A stretch of DNA of 32,816 nucleotides, taken from the NCBI GenBank assembly GCA_947588735.1, contig CANQAD010000023.1:1-32816 (forward strand). The letters run 5' to 3'. This DNA is from an uncultured Akkermansia sp. (GTDB lineage Bacteria; Verrucomicrobiota; Verrucomicrobiia; Verrucomicrobiales; Akkermansiaceae). Both the position numbers and the translations under genes were made by a program. Each line of letters begins with the position of its first letter. Position 1 is the first letter of the stretch. Shown here piece after piece: positions 16,671 to 26,835 of this stretch. A model generated the notes under the pieces. It was given only the letters and a program-made list of their open reading frames with translations. It was not told the origin of the DNA and did no database searches.

Positions 16671-17960
16671 ATGGCTACTACCGATATTACCGCTCTGATC
16701 GATTTTTACGTACGCGAGAAGGATCTGACACGCGAAAGTGTGCTTCAGGCACTGGAGGCGTCGTTTCTAACAGCTTATGCCAAGATGGTGCCGGGAGCGG
16801 ATCGCATTCGGCATTTGCGAGCTGTGGTAAATCCTCAAAAGGGCTCGGTTAAAATCAAAGCGGAGATGTTGGTGGTGGAGGATGCAAAGATGCGAGATCC
16901 TTTCAATGAGATCAAGCTCAGCACAGCCCTGAGTATGTGCGCTCCCAAGGGTAGGGATGTAAAGCCGGGTGATACATTGAGTGTGAATGTGACCCCAAAA
17001 GACTTCGGACGCATCGCCATTCAGACGGCTCGCCAGACCATGCAACAGCGCATCCGTCGTGCTGAGCAGGAAATGCTGGCAGACGCATTCAAGGATCGTG
17101 TGGGGGAGGTGGTGACTGGTACGGTGAAACGCTACGACAAGGGGGATGTGATAGTGGAAGTGGAGAGGTTTGAGGGGATACTGCCTTCGCGCCAGAGGAT
17201 TCCGGGCGAGGAGTACAACACAGGCGATAAGTTGAGATTCTATGTGGTTGAAGTGAAAGATGGTGCGCGTGGGCATGAGCTTATACTCTCGCGCAGCCAC
17301 CCGAACTTGGTGCGTCGCTTGTTCGAAAGTGAGGTGATCGAAATAGCAGAGCACTCTGTGGAGATAGTGATGGTTGTGCGCGAGGCTGGCTACCGGAGCA
17401 AGTTGGTGGTGCGTAGTCATGATGCAAACGTCGATCCTATTGGGGCCTGTGTGGGTATCCGTGGTTCTCGGGTAAAGAATGTGGTGAATGAACTGAATCA
17501 TGAGAAGGTAGATATCCTCGAGTATTCAGAGGACAAGCGCGTGATGGTGCAAGAATCTTTGGCGCCTATTGACCCAGTAGAAATAGAGGTGGACGAGACC
17601 CAGAGGCTGGTGACCGTGTACGTGGAGGACGACAAGGCCGCTGCTAAAGCGAAAGGTCGCAAGGGGCAGAATGTGCGGCTCACTGCCCGTCTCATTTCTG
17701 AATCGAATGATCGTTGGGATGTACGAGTGGAAGCGCGCGGCGGAGAGAATGGAGCGCACGAGCAGATGCAGGAGGCTGCCGAAGAACTGATGCAAGCTCT
17801 CAGGATCAGCGATGAGCTGGCAAAATCCATGGTGGAAGCGGGCTTCACTCGTGTGCAGGATATCGTGACATGGGATGTGCAGAAGGAGGATTTGATTGAT
17901 ACATTGGGTATCACGGAGGAACAAGCGGAGCACATCCTCTCCGCTGCAAAAAAAGCGTAA
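16671..17960 (+). CDS. nusA: Transcription termination/antitermination factor NusA
   Basis: NusA binds RNA polymerase and nascent RNA and modulates pausing, termination and antitermination. The 429-residue protein has the N-terminal polymerase-binding domain (about 1-135, including DFGRIAIQTARQTMQQRIRR) and the S1 domain (about 140-205: GEVVTGTVKRYDKGDVIVEV). KH1 carries DPIGACVGIRGSRV from residue 255, and KH2 carries GRKGQNVRLTARL from about 329. A single C-terminal helix-hairpin-helix segment follows (FTRVQDIVTWDVQKEDLIDTLGI), rather than the two acidic repeats of the longer E. coli protein. It is followed by infB after 23 bp. rimP, commonly upstream of nusA, is not in this position. Confidence 0.97.
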   Translation: MATTDITALIDFYVREKDLTRESVLQALEASFLTAYAKMVPGADRIRHLRAVVNPQKGSVKIKAEMLVVEDAKMRDPFNEIKLSTALSMCAPKGRDVKPGDTLSVNVTPKDFGRIAIQTARQTMQQRIRRAEQEMLADAFKDRVGEVVTGTVKRYDKGDVIVEVERFEGILPSRQRIPGEEYNTGDKLRFYVVEVKDGARGHELILSRSHPNLVRRLFESEVIEIAEHSVEIVMVVREAGYRSKLVVRSHDANVDPIGACVGIRGSRVKNVVNELNHEKVDILEYSEDKRVMVQESLAPIDPVEIEVDETQRLVTVYVEDDKAAAKAKGRKGQNVRLTARLISESNDRWDVRVEARGGENGAHEQMQEAAEELMQALRISDELAKSMVEAGFTRVQDIVTWDVQKEDLIDTLGITEEQAEHILSAAKKA

Positions 17961-17983
17961 CTTGAACCTGAAGAAAGAGACTC

Positions 17984-20053
17984 ATGTCTGTAGAAAAACC
18001 TAAAAAGGAAGTTCTGGATTTGCTGGGGGGGAAAAGAAAGACGGTTGAAACCACGCCCCAAGCCCCAAGCCCTACGCCTTCTCCAAAAAAAGTGGCGCTG
18101 GATTTGCTAACACCGCAGCGGAAAAAAACTCCAAAGCCTAAGATTCTCACGGCGTCAGAAACGCCCTCTTCAGAGCAGTCAGAACCGACTCCGGCATCTT
18201 CTCAGCCAAAACATACCTCTGAGCCTGCCCCTTCCCCGGCGTCCGCTGTGACCGCACTTGTGGCCCCAGGGGGTGTGATCAATGTGAAAGCGCCTGTATC
18301 CGTGGCTGACCTCTCAGCACTTATGGGGGTGAAGCCTTTCAAATTGATAGCAGATCTGATGCGCATGGGGGTGTTCGCAAACACGGACACCCTGCTGGAT
18401 AGCGATCAGGTGGCGGCATTGTGTGAAAAGCATGGTTTCTCATATGAACGGGTGAAGCGCGAAAAGGGTGCAGGAGTAAAAGCCCCGGTGGATGTAGTCG
18501 AACCGGAAGCGGTAGCACCAGAGGCTGAACCAGAGGAGCATCTCAAGGTGCGTACGCCCATCATCACCGTGATGGGTCACGTAGATCACGGTAAAACATC
18601 TTTGCTTGACTACATCCGACGTACCAAGGTGGTGGCAGGTGAGGCTGGTGGCATCACCCAGCACATCGGTGCTTACACGGTGAGACACGGTGAGCATACT
18701 ATTACCTTCATTGACACCCCCGGGCACGCTATCTTCACGGAAATGCGCGCACGCGGCGCCGATGTTACAGACATAGTGGTGCTTGTGGTGGCTGCCAATG
18801 ATGGAATTATGCCTCAGACGAAGGAAGCTATTATGCACGCTAAAGCAGCAGGCAAGACCATTGTTGTGGCGGTGAATAAATGTGATTTACCAGCGGCAGA
18901 CCCAATGCGAGTACGCACGCAGCTTATGGAGGAAGGACTGGTTCCCACCGACTTCGGCGGGGAGCTGGAGTGCGTGAACGTATCTGCCGCCACTGGAGAG
19001 GGTGTTGATGACTTGTTGGAGTTACTCTGCCTACAAGCCGAAGTACTCGAACTGCGCGCCAATCCGCGTGCCAACTGCCGAGCTTCAATTATTGAAGCCC
19101 GTATGGAACAAGGTAAAGGCAGCTCGGCCACTGTTATTGTGCAAAGCGGCACACTTAAGGTGGGGATGCCCTTCATTTGCGGTCCCTATGCTGGTAAAAT
19201 TAAAACGCTCGTGAATGATCGAGGAGAGAGTATCAAACGCGTTCTGCCAGGCATGCCGGCAGAAGTATCTGGTTTCCTAGAAACCCCCAATGTGGGTGAT
19301 GAATTGGTGGAAATGGAAAGCGAGCGTGCCGCGCGCAAGCTTTCTGAAGAACGCATGGAAGAACAACGCCGCGAGCGGCTGGCTGTACCTAAACGTTCGC
19401 GTATGGAAGATGTGCTCGCCATGATCGGTGAAACTAACCACAAAGCAGTGCTTAGACTCTTCTTAAAGGGCGATGTACAAGGTTCTGTGGAGGCTATTCG
19501 AAAGGCGATTATGGATATTAAGAGTGAAAAGGTTGTGTGCGAATTTATTGGCGCAGCAGCCGGATCAATTTCTGAGAATGATGTGCTACTTGCCTCATCT
19601 TCAAATGCGGTAATACTGGGCTTTAATGTGAAAGTGGAGACCAACGCGGTAAAAACTGTGAAGCGCGAGGGTGTACAGGTGAAAATCTTCTCCATTGTAT
19701 ATGAGCTCATCGATCAAGTGAAGGATGCTATGTTAGGCATGCTGGAGCCGGAGACCCGAGAGACTGTGCTGGGGCATGCCGAAATCAGGCAGATCTATAA
19801 ATTGAACAAAGGGAAGGCTGCGGGGTCATACGTGACAGACGGCAAGATGCTGCGTATTGCTGAAGCTCGTGTGCTACGGGATGGGCAAGTAGTTTTCGAT
19901 GGTCGCATGTCAACTTTGCGCCGCTTCAAAGATGAAGTGGAGGAAGTGAAAAGCGGGCTGGAATGTGGCATTCGTCTGGCAGATTACGATGACTATGAGG
20001 AAGGCGATGTGATCGAATGTTACACGCTTGAAAAGATTAAACAGACACTATAA
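17984..20053 (+). CDS. infB: Translation initiation factor IF-2
   Basis: IF-2 is the GTPase that places fMet-tRNA on the 30S subunit and promotes subunit joining. In the 689-residue protein, residues 1-95 are a Lys/Pro/Ser-rich low-complexity region with two related blocks ([13 protein letters not shown] and [13 protein letters not shown]). The IF2 N-domain follows ([27 protein letters not shown]), then the G domain with GHVDHGKT (198-205), DTPGHAIF and NKCDLPAA, and domains II to IV. The C-terminal fMet-binding domain ends [17 protein letters not shown]. It is shorter than E. coli IF-2 because of the reduced N-terminus. rbfA begins 6 bp after it. Confidence 0.97.
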   Translation: MSVEKPKKEVLDLLGGKRKTVETTPQAPSPTPSPKKVALDLLTPQRKKTPKPKILTASETPSSEQSEPTPASSQPKHTSEPAPSPASAVTALVAPGGVINVKAPVSVADLSALMGVKPFKLIADLMRMGVFANTDTLLDSDQVAALCEKHGFSYERVKREKGAGVKAPVDVVEPEAVAPEAEPEEHLKVRTPIITVMGHVDHGKTSLLDYIRRTKVVAGEAGGITQHIGAYTVRHGEHTITFIDTPGHAIFTEMRARGADVTDIVVLVVAANDGIMPQTKEAIMHAKAAGKTIVVAVNKCDLPAADPMRVRTQLMEEGLVPTDFGGELECVNVSAATGEGVDDLLELLCLQAEVLELRANPRANCRASIIEARMEQGKGSSATVIVQSGTLKVGMPFICGPYAGKIKTLVNDRGESIKRVLPGMPAEVSGFLETPNVGDELVEMESERAARKLSEERMEEQRRERLAVPKRSRMEDVLAMIGETNHKAVLRLFLKGDVQGSVEAIRKAIMDIKSEKVVCEFIGAAAGSISENDVLLASSSNAVILGFNVKVETNAVKTVKREGVQVKIFSIVYELIDQVKDAMLGMLEPETRETVLGHAEIRQIYKLNKGKAAGSYVTDGKMLRIAEARVLRDGQVVFDGRMSTLRRFKDEVEEVKSGLECGIRLADYDDYEEGDVIECYTLEKIKQTL

Positions 20054-20059
20054 ACTACC

Positions 20060-20446
20060 ATGACACCGCACCGCTTAGAAAAAGTAAACGAACTACTCAA
20101 GCGGGAAATTGGTACATTTGTGCAGCGTGAGTTTGAGTGGCCGGGTACGATTGTGTCCATTTTGGGCGTGGAGGTGACAGAAGATCTGCGTGAAGCGCGC
20201 GTGTGGGTAGGAGTTGTGGGTTGCATGAGAGCGGAAGTAGTGCTTGAAAAGCTCATGCGTGCACGCGGCAACATTCAGAACGCAGTGAGTCGGCGAATAG
20301 TACTGCGTAACACGCCGCGCCTCATCTTCCGCCGCGATGATTCAGCGCAGCGTGGAGTGGATATGGTCAATCTTTTGGATGACATTGAGAAAAATCTACC
20401 AAAGGCTCCCCGGTTGCCTGAAGGAGAGGAGGACCCGAAATTGTGA
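20060..20446 (+). CDS. rbfA: Ribosome-binding factor A
   Basis: RbfA is a KH-like 30S maturation factor that acts on the 5' helix region of 16S rRNA. The 128-residue protein has the family start HRLEKVNELLKREIGTFVQREFEWPGTIVSILGVEVTEDLREARVWVGV and a later RRIVLRNTPRLIFRRDDSAQRGVDMVNLLDDIE. Length is normal. It sits 6 bp after infB and 26 bp before the AsmA-like gene in one transcription unit. Confidence 0.95.
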   Translation: MTPHRLEKVNELLKREIGTFVQREFEWPGTIVSILGVEVTEDLREARVWVGVVGCMRAEVVLEKLMRARGNIQNAVSRRIVLRNTPRLIFRRDDSAQRGVDMVNLLDDIEKNLPKAPRLPEGEEDPKL

Positions 20447-20472
20447 TCCCCTAAAGCATCCACAAACATGCC

Positions 20473-23400
20473 ATGGCGGGAAAGATTACCATACGCCGAG
20501 TAGGCTCCATGATACCAACGGTATGCTTGCTTCTCTTTCTTGCATGTTGTATTAGTTTGGCATGGCTGAGCACACAGGGATTGCCAGCCTGCGCTGTTCG
20601 TTTCCTAGAGCAGCGGGCCGCTATGCAGGGTGTGTACCTGAGCATCGATAAGGTGCGGTTGGCTCCCATGCGCGGCGTTGCCGCACGAGCACAGAATGTA
20701 CGGCTTTACACTGATGCAGATCACAGCGATATGCTCGGCAGTGTGCGCGAGGCTGCTGTTGGAATCAATCTCGGCGCACTTTTGACTGGACAATTGTGTA
20801 TCTCATTCGCACATGTGGCGGATGCGACGCTATTTATGCCCGTGACAGCTCCCGCCGAAACAGATCTGCCAGTGCGGATAGAAAATGTGGAGTTGCGTAC
20901 GACTCGCGATGGGCTAATACGCATAGCGAACGGTCGAGTCAACATAATGGGAGTACCCGTGAAATTAGCTGGCAGCTTAGATCCGGCCGTGCTGACGCCA
21001 AGGAACCACGGTGCCGAGTCCTTGAACATACCGAAGCTTATTAACGAGTATCAGGGCACAATTAACAGCATCTACAGCACCGTACACAATCAGCAATGGA
21101 AGCCCGAAGAGATCCCCTCAATGGACGTTCGCGCAGACTGGCGTACAAAGCCGCGTATTGCACTGCATGCGAGTGTACCTCGCTACGATATAGGCTCATT
21201 CCATTTCCGTGATGTTGTGGCAGACCTTGGCTACAACAAGGAAGTTATCACCATTAATTCCTTAAACTTCCGCACAGAGGACCCAGATGCTTTGGCTTCA
21301 CTGCAGGGGGGGTATGACATGGGAGAACGCCACTTGGCTTTCAATATGCGCAGCACAGTGGCATTGATGAGAATGATTCACCGGGTTAGCCACCCGAGGA
21401 CGCGCGAGTTTTTGGGGAAGTTTCACCATCCGGATAGCAATCCGCCAAACATCAAACTGGGCGGGGATGTGGTGTTTGAGAAAGATTTTACTCTGCGGAG
21501 CGCGCGCGTGCGCGGTCACGTGTCCCAGAAGAATTTGACGGCAGGAAGCACTAAGATAGACGAGATTGAACTTTCGTTCTTTTACGATAATGGAGACTTT
21601 AACATTGACAAACTAGAACTACGCTTTCCGGATGGCTCGCTGCAAGCTCTGGCAAGCGCGAAAAATCGCGCAGGCCAAGCGCAATTGGCCGCTAATATGC
21701 CAATTCAAAAGGTACTTACACTGGTAAATGAGTTCTCATCCACACATGTTGAATTGCCGAGAGACATGGAGCTGGGAAAGCGTGTAAATTTACAGCTGCA
21801 GGCCCAATTGGATGCTCCTTCTTTTAAACCCGGCCAAGATGAGTGGCAGGACTTTGTGCCCACCATTCACATGATCGGGGCATGGTTGAGCACGGATACG
21901 CTTAGCTATAATGGTTATCTATTGGACAGACCTCGCTTGCAAATTCAACTAGATGAAATTCAGCAAAAGGCGAATTATGTGCCGGAGGTAGTGCGGCAAA
22001 TGAAGTTATCTCTCGAAGCAGCAGTGGCAAAACTTCCCGCAGGTGACACGAAACGCTCCGTGCGCATCGTTTCACCTTGCATCAACGCTGATGTAAGCAC
22101 AATTACCTTCAATGAAGACGGGTTGCCAAACGATGCTGAAAGCGTAGTTTTCTCTTCAACAGCAGATATCCTTCAATATGAGCTGGGGCCTGTCCCTGCA
22201 GAGCATGCAACTGAGCGACAGGATCCCCAGGAAGCGCCAGCAGACGATTGCCTTACTCCTAAAGCAAGAGCACATGATGAGCAACTCTCACTACGTACAC
22301 CCCAACTGCAGTTGATGGCAAAGAAGGTGCATCTTGACTCATACAAAAAACTGGATACACTGGATGTACAGGAGGCGCAAGTACAGATAAAAATATCCGA
22401 TTTGCACGTGAAGGATCTACAGGTAGGAAGTGGAGAGATCTTGGCAAGTGGGCTCAGGCAAGTGACCCCGTTGGGGAGTCTGAATCGCTTGTTCTCCGCC
22501 GGACAACTCCAAGCAAATTTTGATGACGTGAAGTATGGAGAGCGTGAAATGGGTAAAATCAGCTTGAGCGCCGGGCTGAGCGAATACACCAGCGGCCACG
22601 CTGTCCTAAAAATTGATGGACCAAACGACCAACAACCTTGCCTTGTGAGTGCTAAACCCAATTGGAGCGATCCACAGCAAATTGTCTTGGAAGATGTGCA
22701 AATGCAGGTGCCAGGCGGGTTCCTTGAAGCGCTGCTGCACGTTACCGGAACGCGGATGGACGATATAGAAGTACCCGAACTAGTACGTGCGGGGGGGCGA
22801 CTGAGGCTTTCTCCAAGGATGCTAGTGCAAGAGGCCAAGCTACATGTAGAAATTCCAAACTTGGTGCGCACACCGCAACGCGTTACTGTTTTTCAAGGCA
22901 AGCGAATCCCGTTGAGTCTATCGACAGATGCAGCAGTCCAACGTACGCCTGACAACAAAAACCTGCTCTACGATGTGCGTTTGAAGGCTATGCATAGCAC
23001 TGGTAGTTTTATAGGCCGCATTACGGGTTCTACCGCTGGCAATCTGCAAGTGAATGGGCACAACACAATACGCCCGGACATCATAGATCAACTCATTGAC
23101 AACAAACGTGCCCATTCCGTCATTCGTGACTTCCGTTTTACTGATGCATCTCGAGCCACCATTTCTGACATTTCTGTGCAGGTGAATTATACAAATGGAA
23201 TACGAGTGGATTCATTCTGCCGTACAGAGCTGCGCAATACAGAGTATCAAATGAGCGTTCTACTGGATAACCCTGATGGCACAGAACGTGTACGCACTGA
23301 TGTTGGTCCCAATCCGTACACTCTCGTAAATCTTGCCACCTGCGATGTGGCTGCACACGTGCTTATCGGATGCAAGACCCCCCAAGGCTCTCCCATTCCA

Positions 23401-24651
23401 GATGAAACGGTTGTGACTATTAGTAATCCCACGCTTTTCTACAACAATGAGCCTTGGCTGCGCCGCAATAAATGGAAAAACGGTCCCCGGGAAACAAAAC
23501 TGAGCGGTGAATCTGTCATCATAGATGTGGAGCGTAGTTTTGTTGAACTAAACAAAGTGGGCGGTACCGTGTACCCGTCCTACTCGTTGGGCATGTTTTA
23601 CCCAGAACTGTACGGCTTTTTAGAGGATGTGGTGCTGCCGTTACCAGCTTTAGTGCAAACAAATCAGTGTGTGTTCCCAATTTATGATGATTGCGAGCGA
23701 CCGATGAGCGGCGTAATCAGTGTAAGATCCGAAAAGAACGCAGGTTTCCGATTCATTGGTGCTACCATACCATTGGATGAATTTTCAGGCTTCATCAGCC
23801 TCTCGGATGATGCGGTGCTCCTTGATCGCATGAATGCGCTGAGCTGGGAAGGTGTCATCAATGCCATGGTGCGTATCGGCATTCATAACTCTGGAACAAC
23901 GTTTGACGGCGTTGTACGCGCCAACTGTATGAATATGCGGAAAATTGCTTCTGCATACAAAAGCCAGCAGTCTGATGCTCTATGCAGCGGTGAGATCCGC
24001 TTTCGCTCACCGGACGCCAATCTCAATAGCATGACGGCATACGGACGCGTGGACATTGAGGATGGTGATCTAATGTCGTTGAGCCTCTTTCGCCCAGTGG
24101 GAGAAATGATTACTGACCTGCCGAAACATTTGGAACGTATGGAAAAACAAGCAAGGGGTGAGCCATCGCCCGAGAGCCGCCCCGGCTTCTTCATGCGCCT
24201 CTTTTCAAGCATATTCCGCGGTCTTGGCAAAATTGTAGGGCGCACAGGAGGCAGCATCACTAGTACCGCCAGCAATATACCCGGCATGAATCATCTCATC
24301 GCCTATGATTTGAAGGAGGCGCACGCCAACTTTCAAATTGCTAATGGACATATCTTCACGAGAAATATGAAGGCGACCGGCAGTAATCTGAATGTGCATC
24401 TCAACGCAGATATTGACTTGAATACACTCGAAGTCCACGGCAACCTGTGGCCCAAAATTTCAAGTTTACCGACCATCCTGTTATCGCCGGTAACGGTACT
24501 TTCCGATTTCATGATGGATATCGTGATCTATGGACCACTGAATGATGTAAAATGGCGCATCGCCTTGGACAGGTCGATCAAAAAAAGGAAACCTAGGCAA
24601 GCAGCGTGCAAAAAAGGGGAAGCAGAACAGGTTCCGGCAGCCGCGCACTGA
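20473..24651 (+). CDS. Large AsmA-like/TamB-type envelope protein
   Basis: The 1392-residue protein has a short basic start, one hydrophobic helix (about 13-33: MIPTVCLLLFLACCISLAW) and then more than 1300 residues of repeating beta-rich segments, as in the AsmA, YhdP and TamB families. AsmA-like features include the N-terminal LSIDKVRLAPMRGVAARAQNVRLY and the C-terminal YDLKEAHANFQIANGHIFTRNMKATGSNLNVHLNADIDLNTLEVHGNLW. The C-terminus then reads LPTILLSPVTVLSDFMMDIVIYGPLNDVKW. Such proteins are inner-membrane anchored, span the periplasm as hydrophobic grooves and are linked to phospholipid transport or outer-membrane assembly. It shares the nusA-infB-rbfA direction and probably its transcript. 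It ends 15 bp from the convergent MATE gene. Confidence 0.85.
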   Translation: MAGKITIRRVGSMIPTVCLLLFLACCISLAWLSTQGLPACAVRFLEQRAAMQGVYLSIDKVRLAPMRGVAARAQNVRLYTDADHSDMLGSVREAAVGINLGALLTGQLCISFAHVADATLFMPVTAPAETDLPVRIENVELRTTRDGLIRIANGRVNIMGVPVKLAGSLDPAVLTPRNHGAESLNIPKLINEYQGTINSIYSTVHNQQWKPEEIPSMDVRADWRTKPRIALHASVPRYDIGSFHFRDVVADLGYNKEVITINSLNFRTEDPDALASLQGGYDMGERHLAFNMRSTVALMRMIHRVSHPRTREFLGKFHHPDSNPPNIKLGGDVVFEKDFTLRSARVRGHVSQKNLTAGSTKIDEIELSFFYDNGDFNIDKLELRFPDGSLQALASAKNRAGQAQLAANMPIQKVLTLVNEFSSTHVELPRDMELGKRVNLQLQAQLDAPSFKPGQDEWQDFVPTIHMIGAWLSTDTLSYNGYLLDRPRLQIQLDEIQQKANYVPEVVRQMKLSLEAAVAKLPAGDTKRSVRIVSPCINADVSTITFNEDGLPNDAESVVFSSTADILQYELGPVPAEHATERQDPQEAPADDCLTPKARAHDEQLSLRTPQLQLMAKKVHLDSYKKLDTLDVQEAQVQIKISDLHVKDLQVGSGEILASGLRQVTPLGSLNRLFSAGQLQANFDDVKYGEREMGKISLSAGLSEYTSGHAVLKIDGPNDQQPCLVSAKPNWSDPQQIVLEDVQMQVPGGFLEALLHVTGTRMDDIEVPELVRAGGRLRLSPRMLVQEAKLHVEIPNLVRTPQRVTVFQGKRIPLSLSTDAAVQRTPDNKNLLYDVRLKAMHSTGSFIGRITGSTAGNLQVNGHNTIRPDIIDQLIDNKRAHSVIRDFRFTDASRATISDISVQVNYTNGIRVDSFCRTELRNTEYQMSVLLDNPDGTERVRTDVGPNPYTLVNLATCDVAAHVLIGCKTPQGSPIPDETVVTISNPTLFYNNEPWLRRNKWKNGPRETKLSGESVIIDVERSFVELNKVGGTVYPSYSLGMFYPELYGFLEDVVLPLPALVQTNQCVFPIYDDCERPMSGVISVRSEKNAGFRFIGATIPLDEFSGFISLSDDAVLLDRMNALSWEGVINAMVRIGIHNSGTTFDGVVRANCMNMRKIASAYKSQQSDALCSGEIRFRSPDANLNSMTAYGRVDIEDGDLMSLSLFRPVGEMITDLPKHLERMEKQARGEPSPESRPGFFMRLFSSIFRGLGKIVGRTGGSITSTASNIPGMNHLIAYDLKEAHANFQIANGHIFTRNMKATGSNLNVHLNADIDLNTLEVHGNLWPKISSLPTILLSPVTVLSDFMMDIVIYGPLNDVKWRIALDRSIKKRKPRQAACKKGEAEQVPAAAH

Positions 24652-24666
24652 TGTATTGCACGGCGC

Positions 24667-26178
24667 TTATACCTTACGGCGCGCCCATGTGAGGTCATGT
24701 AACATCCCTTCCAAAATAATGTATTCTATGAGAAGATCGGCTACGATGAGATACCAGATGCCGGTAAGTGTGAGCGTTTGTGGCCAAAACGTATTCCAAA
24801 TCATAAGGCAAACCACACGAATGAATCCCATACATCCATAGGATACATACATGACGCGTCGTGTATCGCCCGCCCCTCGCAGGCACATTTTAATCATGAG
24901 CATGCCAGCATAGAATGGTTCTGCAAGGAGGAACACCTGCACTACTGGCACCGCCACTACCATGAGGCTTGGTGAATCCGAGGCAAAAATTCGCACAAAA
25001 AACTCTGGAAACAAGTAGAACACCAGTCCCATGGATCCGGTAAACATGGCACTGTAGATGATACACTTGCGTATAGTGGCCATAGCAAGTCGTACGCTTC
25101 CACTTCCTAAGTATTGCCCCACGAGCGAGGCTCCAGCCACACCAATTGCAAAGCTGGGTAAAAAGCTGAGCGATTCAATGCGGATGGCGATGGTATGAGC
25201 CCCTACAGAAGCATCTCCAAGACGGGAGATGACGTGTAGCACATAAATCTGAATAAGCCATATTCCTCCCACTTCCACAGCTTGAGGCAAACCGATACGC
25301 AAAATACGCATCATCATACCCCAGTCTGGCAGTACAGACCTCACATCCAAAAAGAGTGGCGGTACATAGGTGCAGCCTTGCGAGGCAGCATACTTATCCA
25401 AAGAAGTGTGCCGAAGTTGGGTGTGCATTTGCGCTGTGTGCCTCAACAGCCAACATACAAGTATGCAGGCAGAAATCGCCATACCCAAAACCATACCGAA
25501 CGCTAATCCCTCTACAAATAGACCGCACACATGCACCAGAAAAATACTGAGTACCACATTCAAACCATCTACCGCCAGCATGATGAAAAAAGGTGTTTTT
25601 GTATCCCCTGCGCCGCGCAGAGCCGCATTCATTGCGAAAACCACCCCAGAAAAAACCGCCACCCAGCATCCTGTGTACATAAAGCGCAGAGCTACTTCCT
25701 GTGCAAAATCAGACAAATCAACCACCCGTGTCACCAGGAAATTGGTCGTAGCATACATCAGTGCCGCAGAGAGTATTCCAGCGATAAATCCCAGCATTGC
25801 TGCCTGATTGGCAGCGTAATTTGCCTCACCAAAACGGCGCGCACCTGTCATACGGCTTACAATCGCTGTAGCGCCCATACCGACAGCACCTTGCATTAGA
25901 AAACCAAGCCACATTACATAGGTAGTCACCCCAATGCCAGAAGCGAGCTGCTCTTTCACAACGCCATCGTTGCTCATACCTGTAGCGAGAATCAGTGATG
26001 TAGATGAACAGATAAAGCTCATCACCTGCTCCAAAAGCGGCCATAGCGCAATCGTGATAATTTGGCGTGGCAGACTCAGACCAGCAAGCTTCCCACCGAG
26101 CTGTCCTTTTGCTAACGCAGCGCGTATCTTTCCTTCTCGCCCGTCTCCTATGCTCATCGCATGCCTATTAAAGCACAT
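24667..26178 (-). CDS. MATE-family efflux transporter
   Basis: The product has 503 residues from ATG 26178; the frame is open to TTG 26202, and ATG 26157 is another candidate. AGGAG lies just before ATG 26178 but only two bases away. About twelve hydrophobic helices follow a basic N-terminus. MATE features include SLPRQIITIALWPLLEQVMSF in the first helix, GMGATAIVSRMTGARRFGEANYAANQA in the first half and the paralogous GVAGASLVGQYLGSGSVRLAMATIRKC in the second. ALRGAGDTKTPFF and CLRGAGDTRRVMYVS are the repeated MATE loops. MATE proteins export organic cations or drugs using H+ or Na+. The substrate is unknown. Confidence 0.92.
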   Translation of the reverse strand: MCFNRHAMSIGDGREGKIRAALAKGQLGGKLAGLSLPRQIITIALWPLLEQVMSFICSSTSLILATGMSNDGVVKEQLASGIGVTTYVMWLGFLMQGAVGMGATAIVSRMTGARRFGEANYAANQAAMLGFIAGILSAALMYATTNFLVTRVVDLSDFAQEVALRFMYTGCWVAVFSGVVFAMNAALRGAGDTKTPFFIMLAVDGLNVVLSIFLVHVCGLFVEGLAFGMVLGMAISACILVCWLLRHTAQMHTQLRHTSLDKYAASQGCTYVPPLFLDVRSVLPDWGMMMRILRIGLPQAVEVGGIWLIQIYVLHVISRLGDASVGAHTIAIRIESLSFLPSFAIGVAGASLVGQYLGSGSVRLAMATIRKCIIYSAMFTGSMGLVFYLFPEFFVRIFASDSPSLMVVAVPVVQVFLLAEPFYAGMLMIKMCLRGAGDTRRVMYVSYGCMGFIRVVCLMIWNTFWPQTLTLTGIWYLIVADLLIEYIILEGMLHDLTWARRKV

Positions 26179-26552
26179 TTCTCCTCTTATGAACAGTCCC
26201 AATCATGGCTGCCTGGGAAAGCGCGATGGAAAAACGTCAAGCGAGAAACAAGTTGGTTGACATCGCTTATTTTTTAAGGGCCAAATGCCATGAAACAAAC
26301 CTTTTCATAGTGATAGTCAAAAGGCTTCTTCTTTTCGTCTCCCGCAGGCATTGCCTGATTAAAACGTATTATTTCCATATTATCAATAAATTATAAATAT
26401 TTTTACCTTTCGAATCAACGCCCTCCTCATTGTATCAAAGCACTGGCATCCCATAAGAAATTTTGGGGAGATATAAAATCGTGTTTGTTTTCATGGCACT
26501 CATCGTGGAGTTATAAAACACAAGCACCATTAAGAATCTGTTGGGATAAGCG

Positions 26553-26684
26553 CCTATTTCGAACTTCCTGCTCCATAAGCATACGTGTTCCCAAGATCGG
26601 TGAGCATAGAATCTCCGAGGAAGGCTAGCTGTCATTCCTCGGCCATTTGTCGCATCATCGGGTCCACGGCATGACTGAAATAGG
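26553..26684 (+). ncRNA. Candidate structured RNA in the MATE-rpsI gap (strand uncertain)
   Basis: The 630-bp gap 26203-26835 has no credible gene. Within it CCTATTTC (26553-26560) and GAAATAGG (26677-26684) form an 8-bp closing stem 116 bases apart, enclosing a strong hairpin CCGAGGAA (26615-26622)/TTCCTCGG (26635-26642) with a 12-base loop. On the plus strand CGGTGAGCAT followed by TCCGAG loosely recalls 6S RNA. The rest was not foldable by eye, and both strands form these stems. The remaining gap is AT-rich near 26340-26410 and otherwise featureless, apart from the palindrome GTGACGTCAC at 26779. Confidence 0.3.
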
Positions 26685-26835
26685 GAGTAGCGCAATCAGA
26701 AAAAGTATTTGCAAGGCAAGACAAGACGCGAAGACCCGCCTGGCATATCAAAAAAAATACGCAAGGCCCCACCATGTTGTGACGTCACCTGTACCCCCCT
26801 TGAAAAAAGTTCAGTAAGGCAAACCTGCAGTGATA

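Noticed and set aside
26435..26695. Minus-strand 86-codon open frame in the gap upstream of rpsI
   Set aside because: No recognisable motif, unusual composition, and it overlaps the paired segments better explained as RNA structure or chance.
26779..26788. Palindrome GTGACGTCAC as an operator
   Set aside because: It lies downstream of rpsI, not in a promoter, and a single 10-bp palindrome is not informative.
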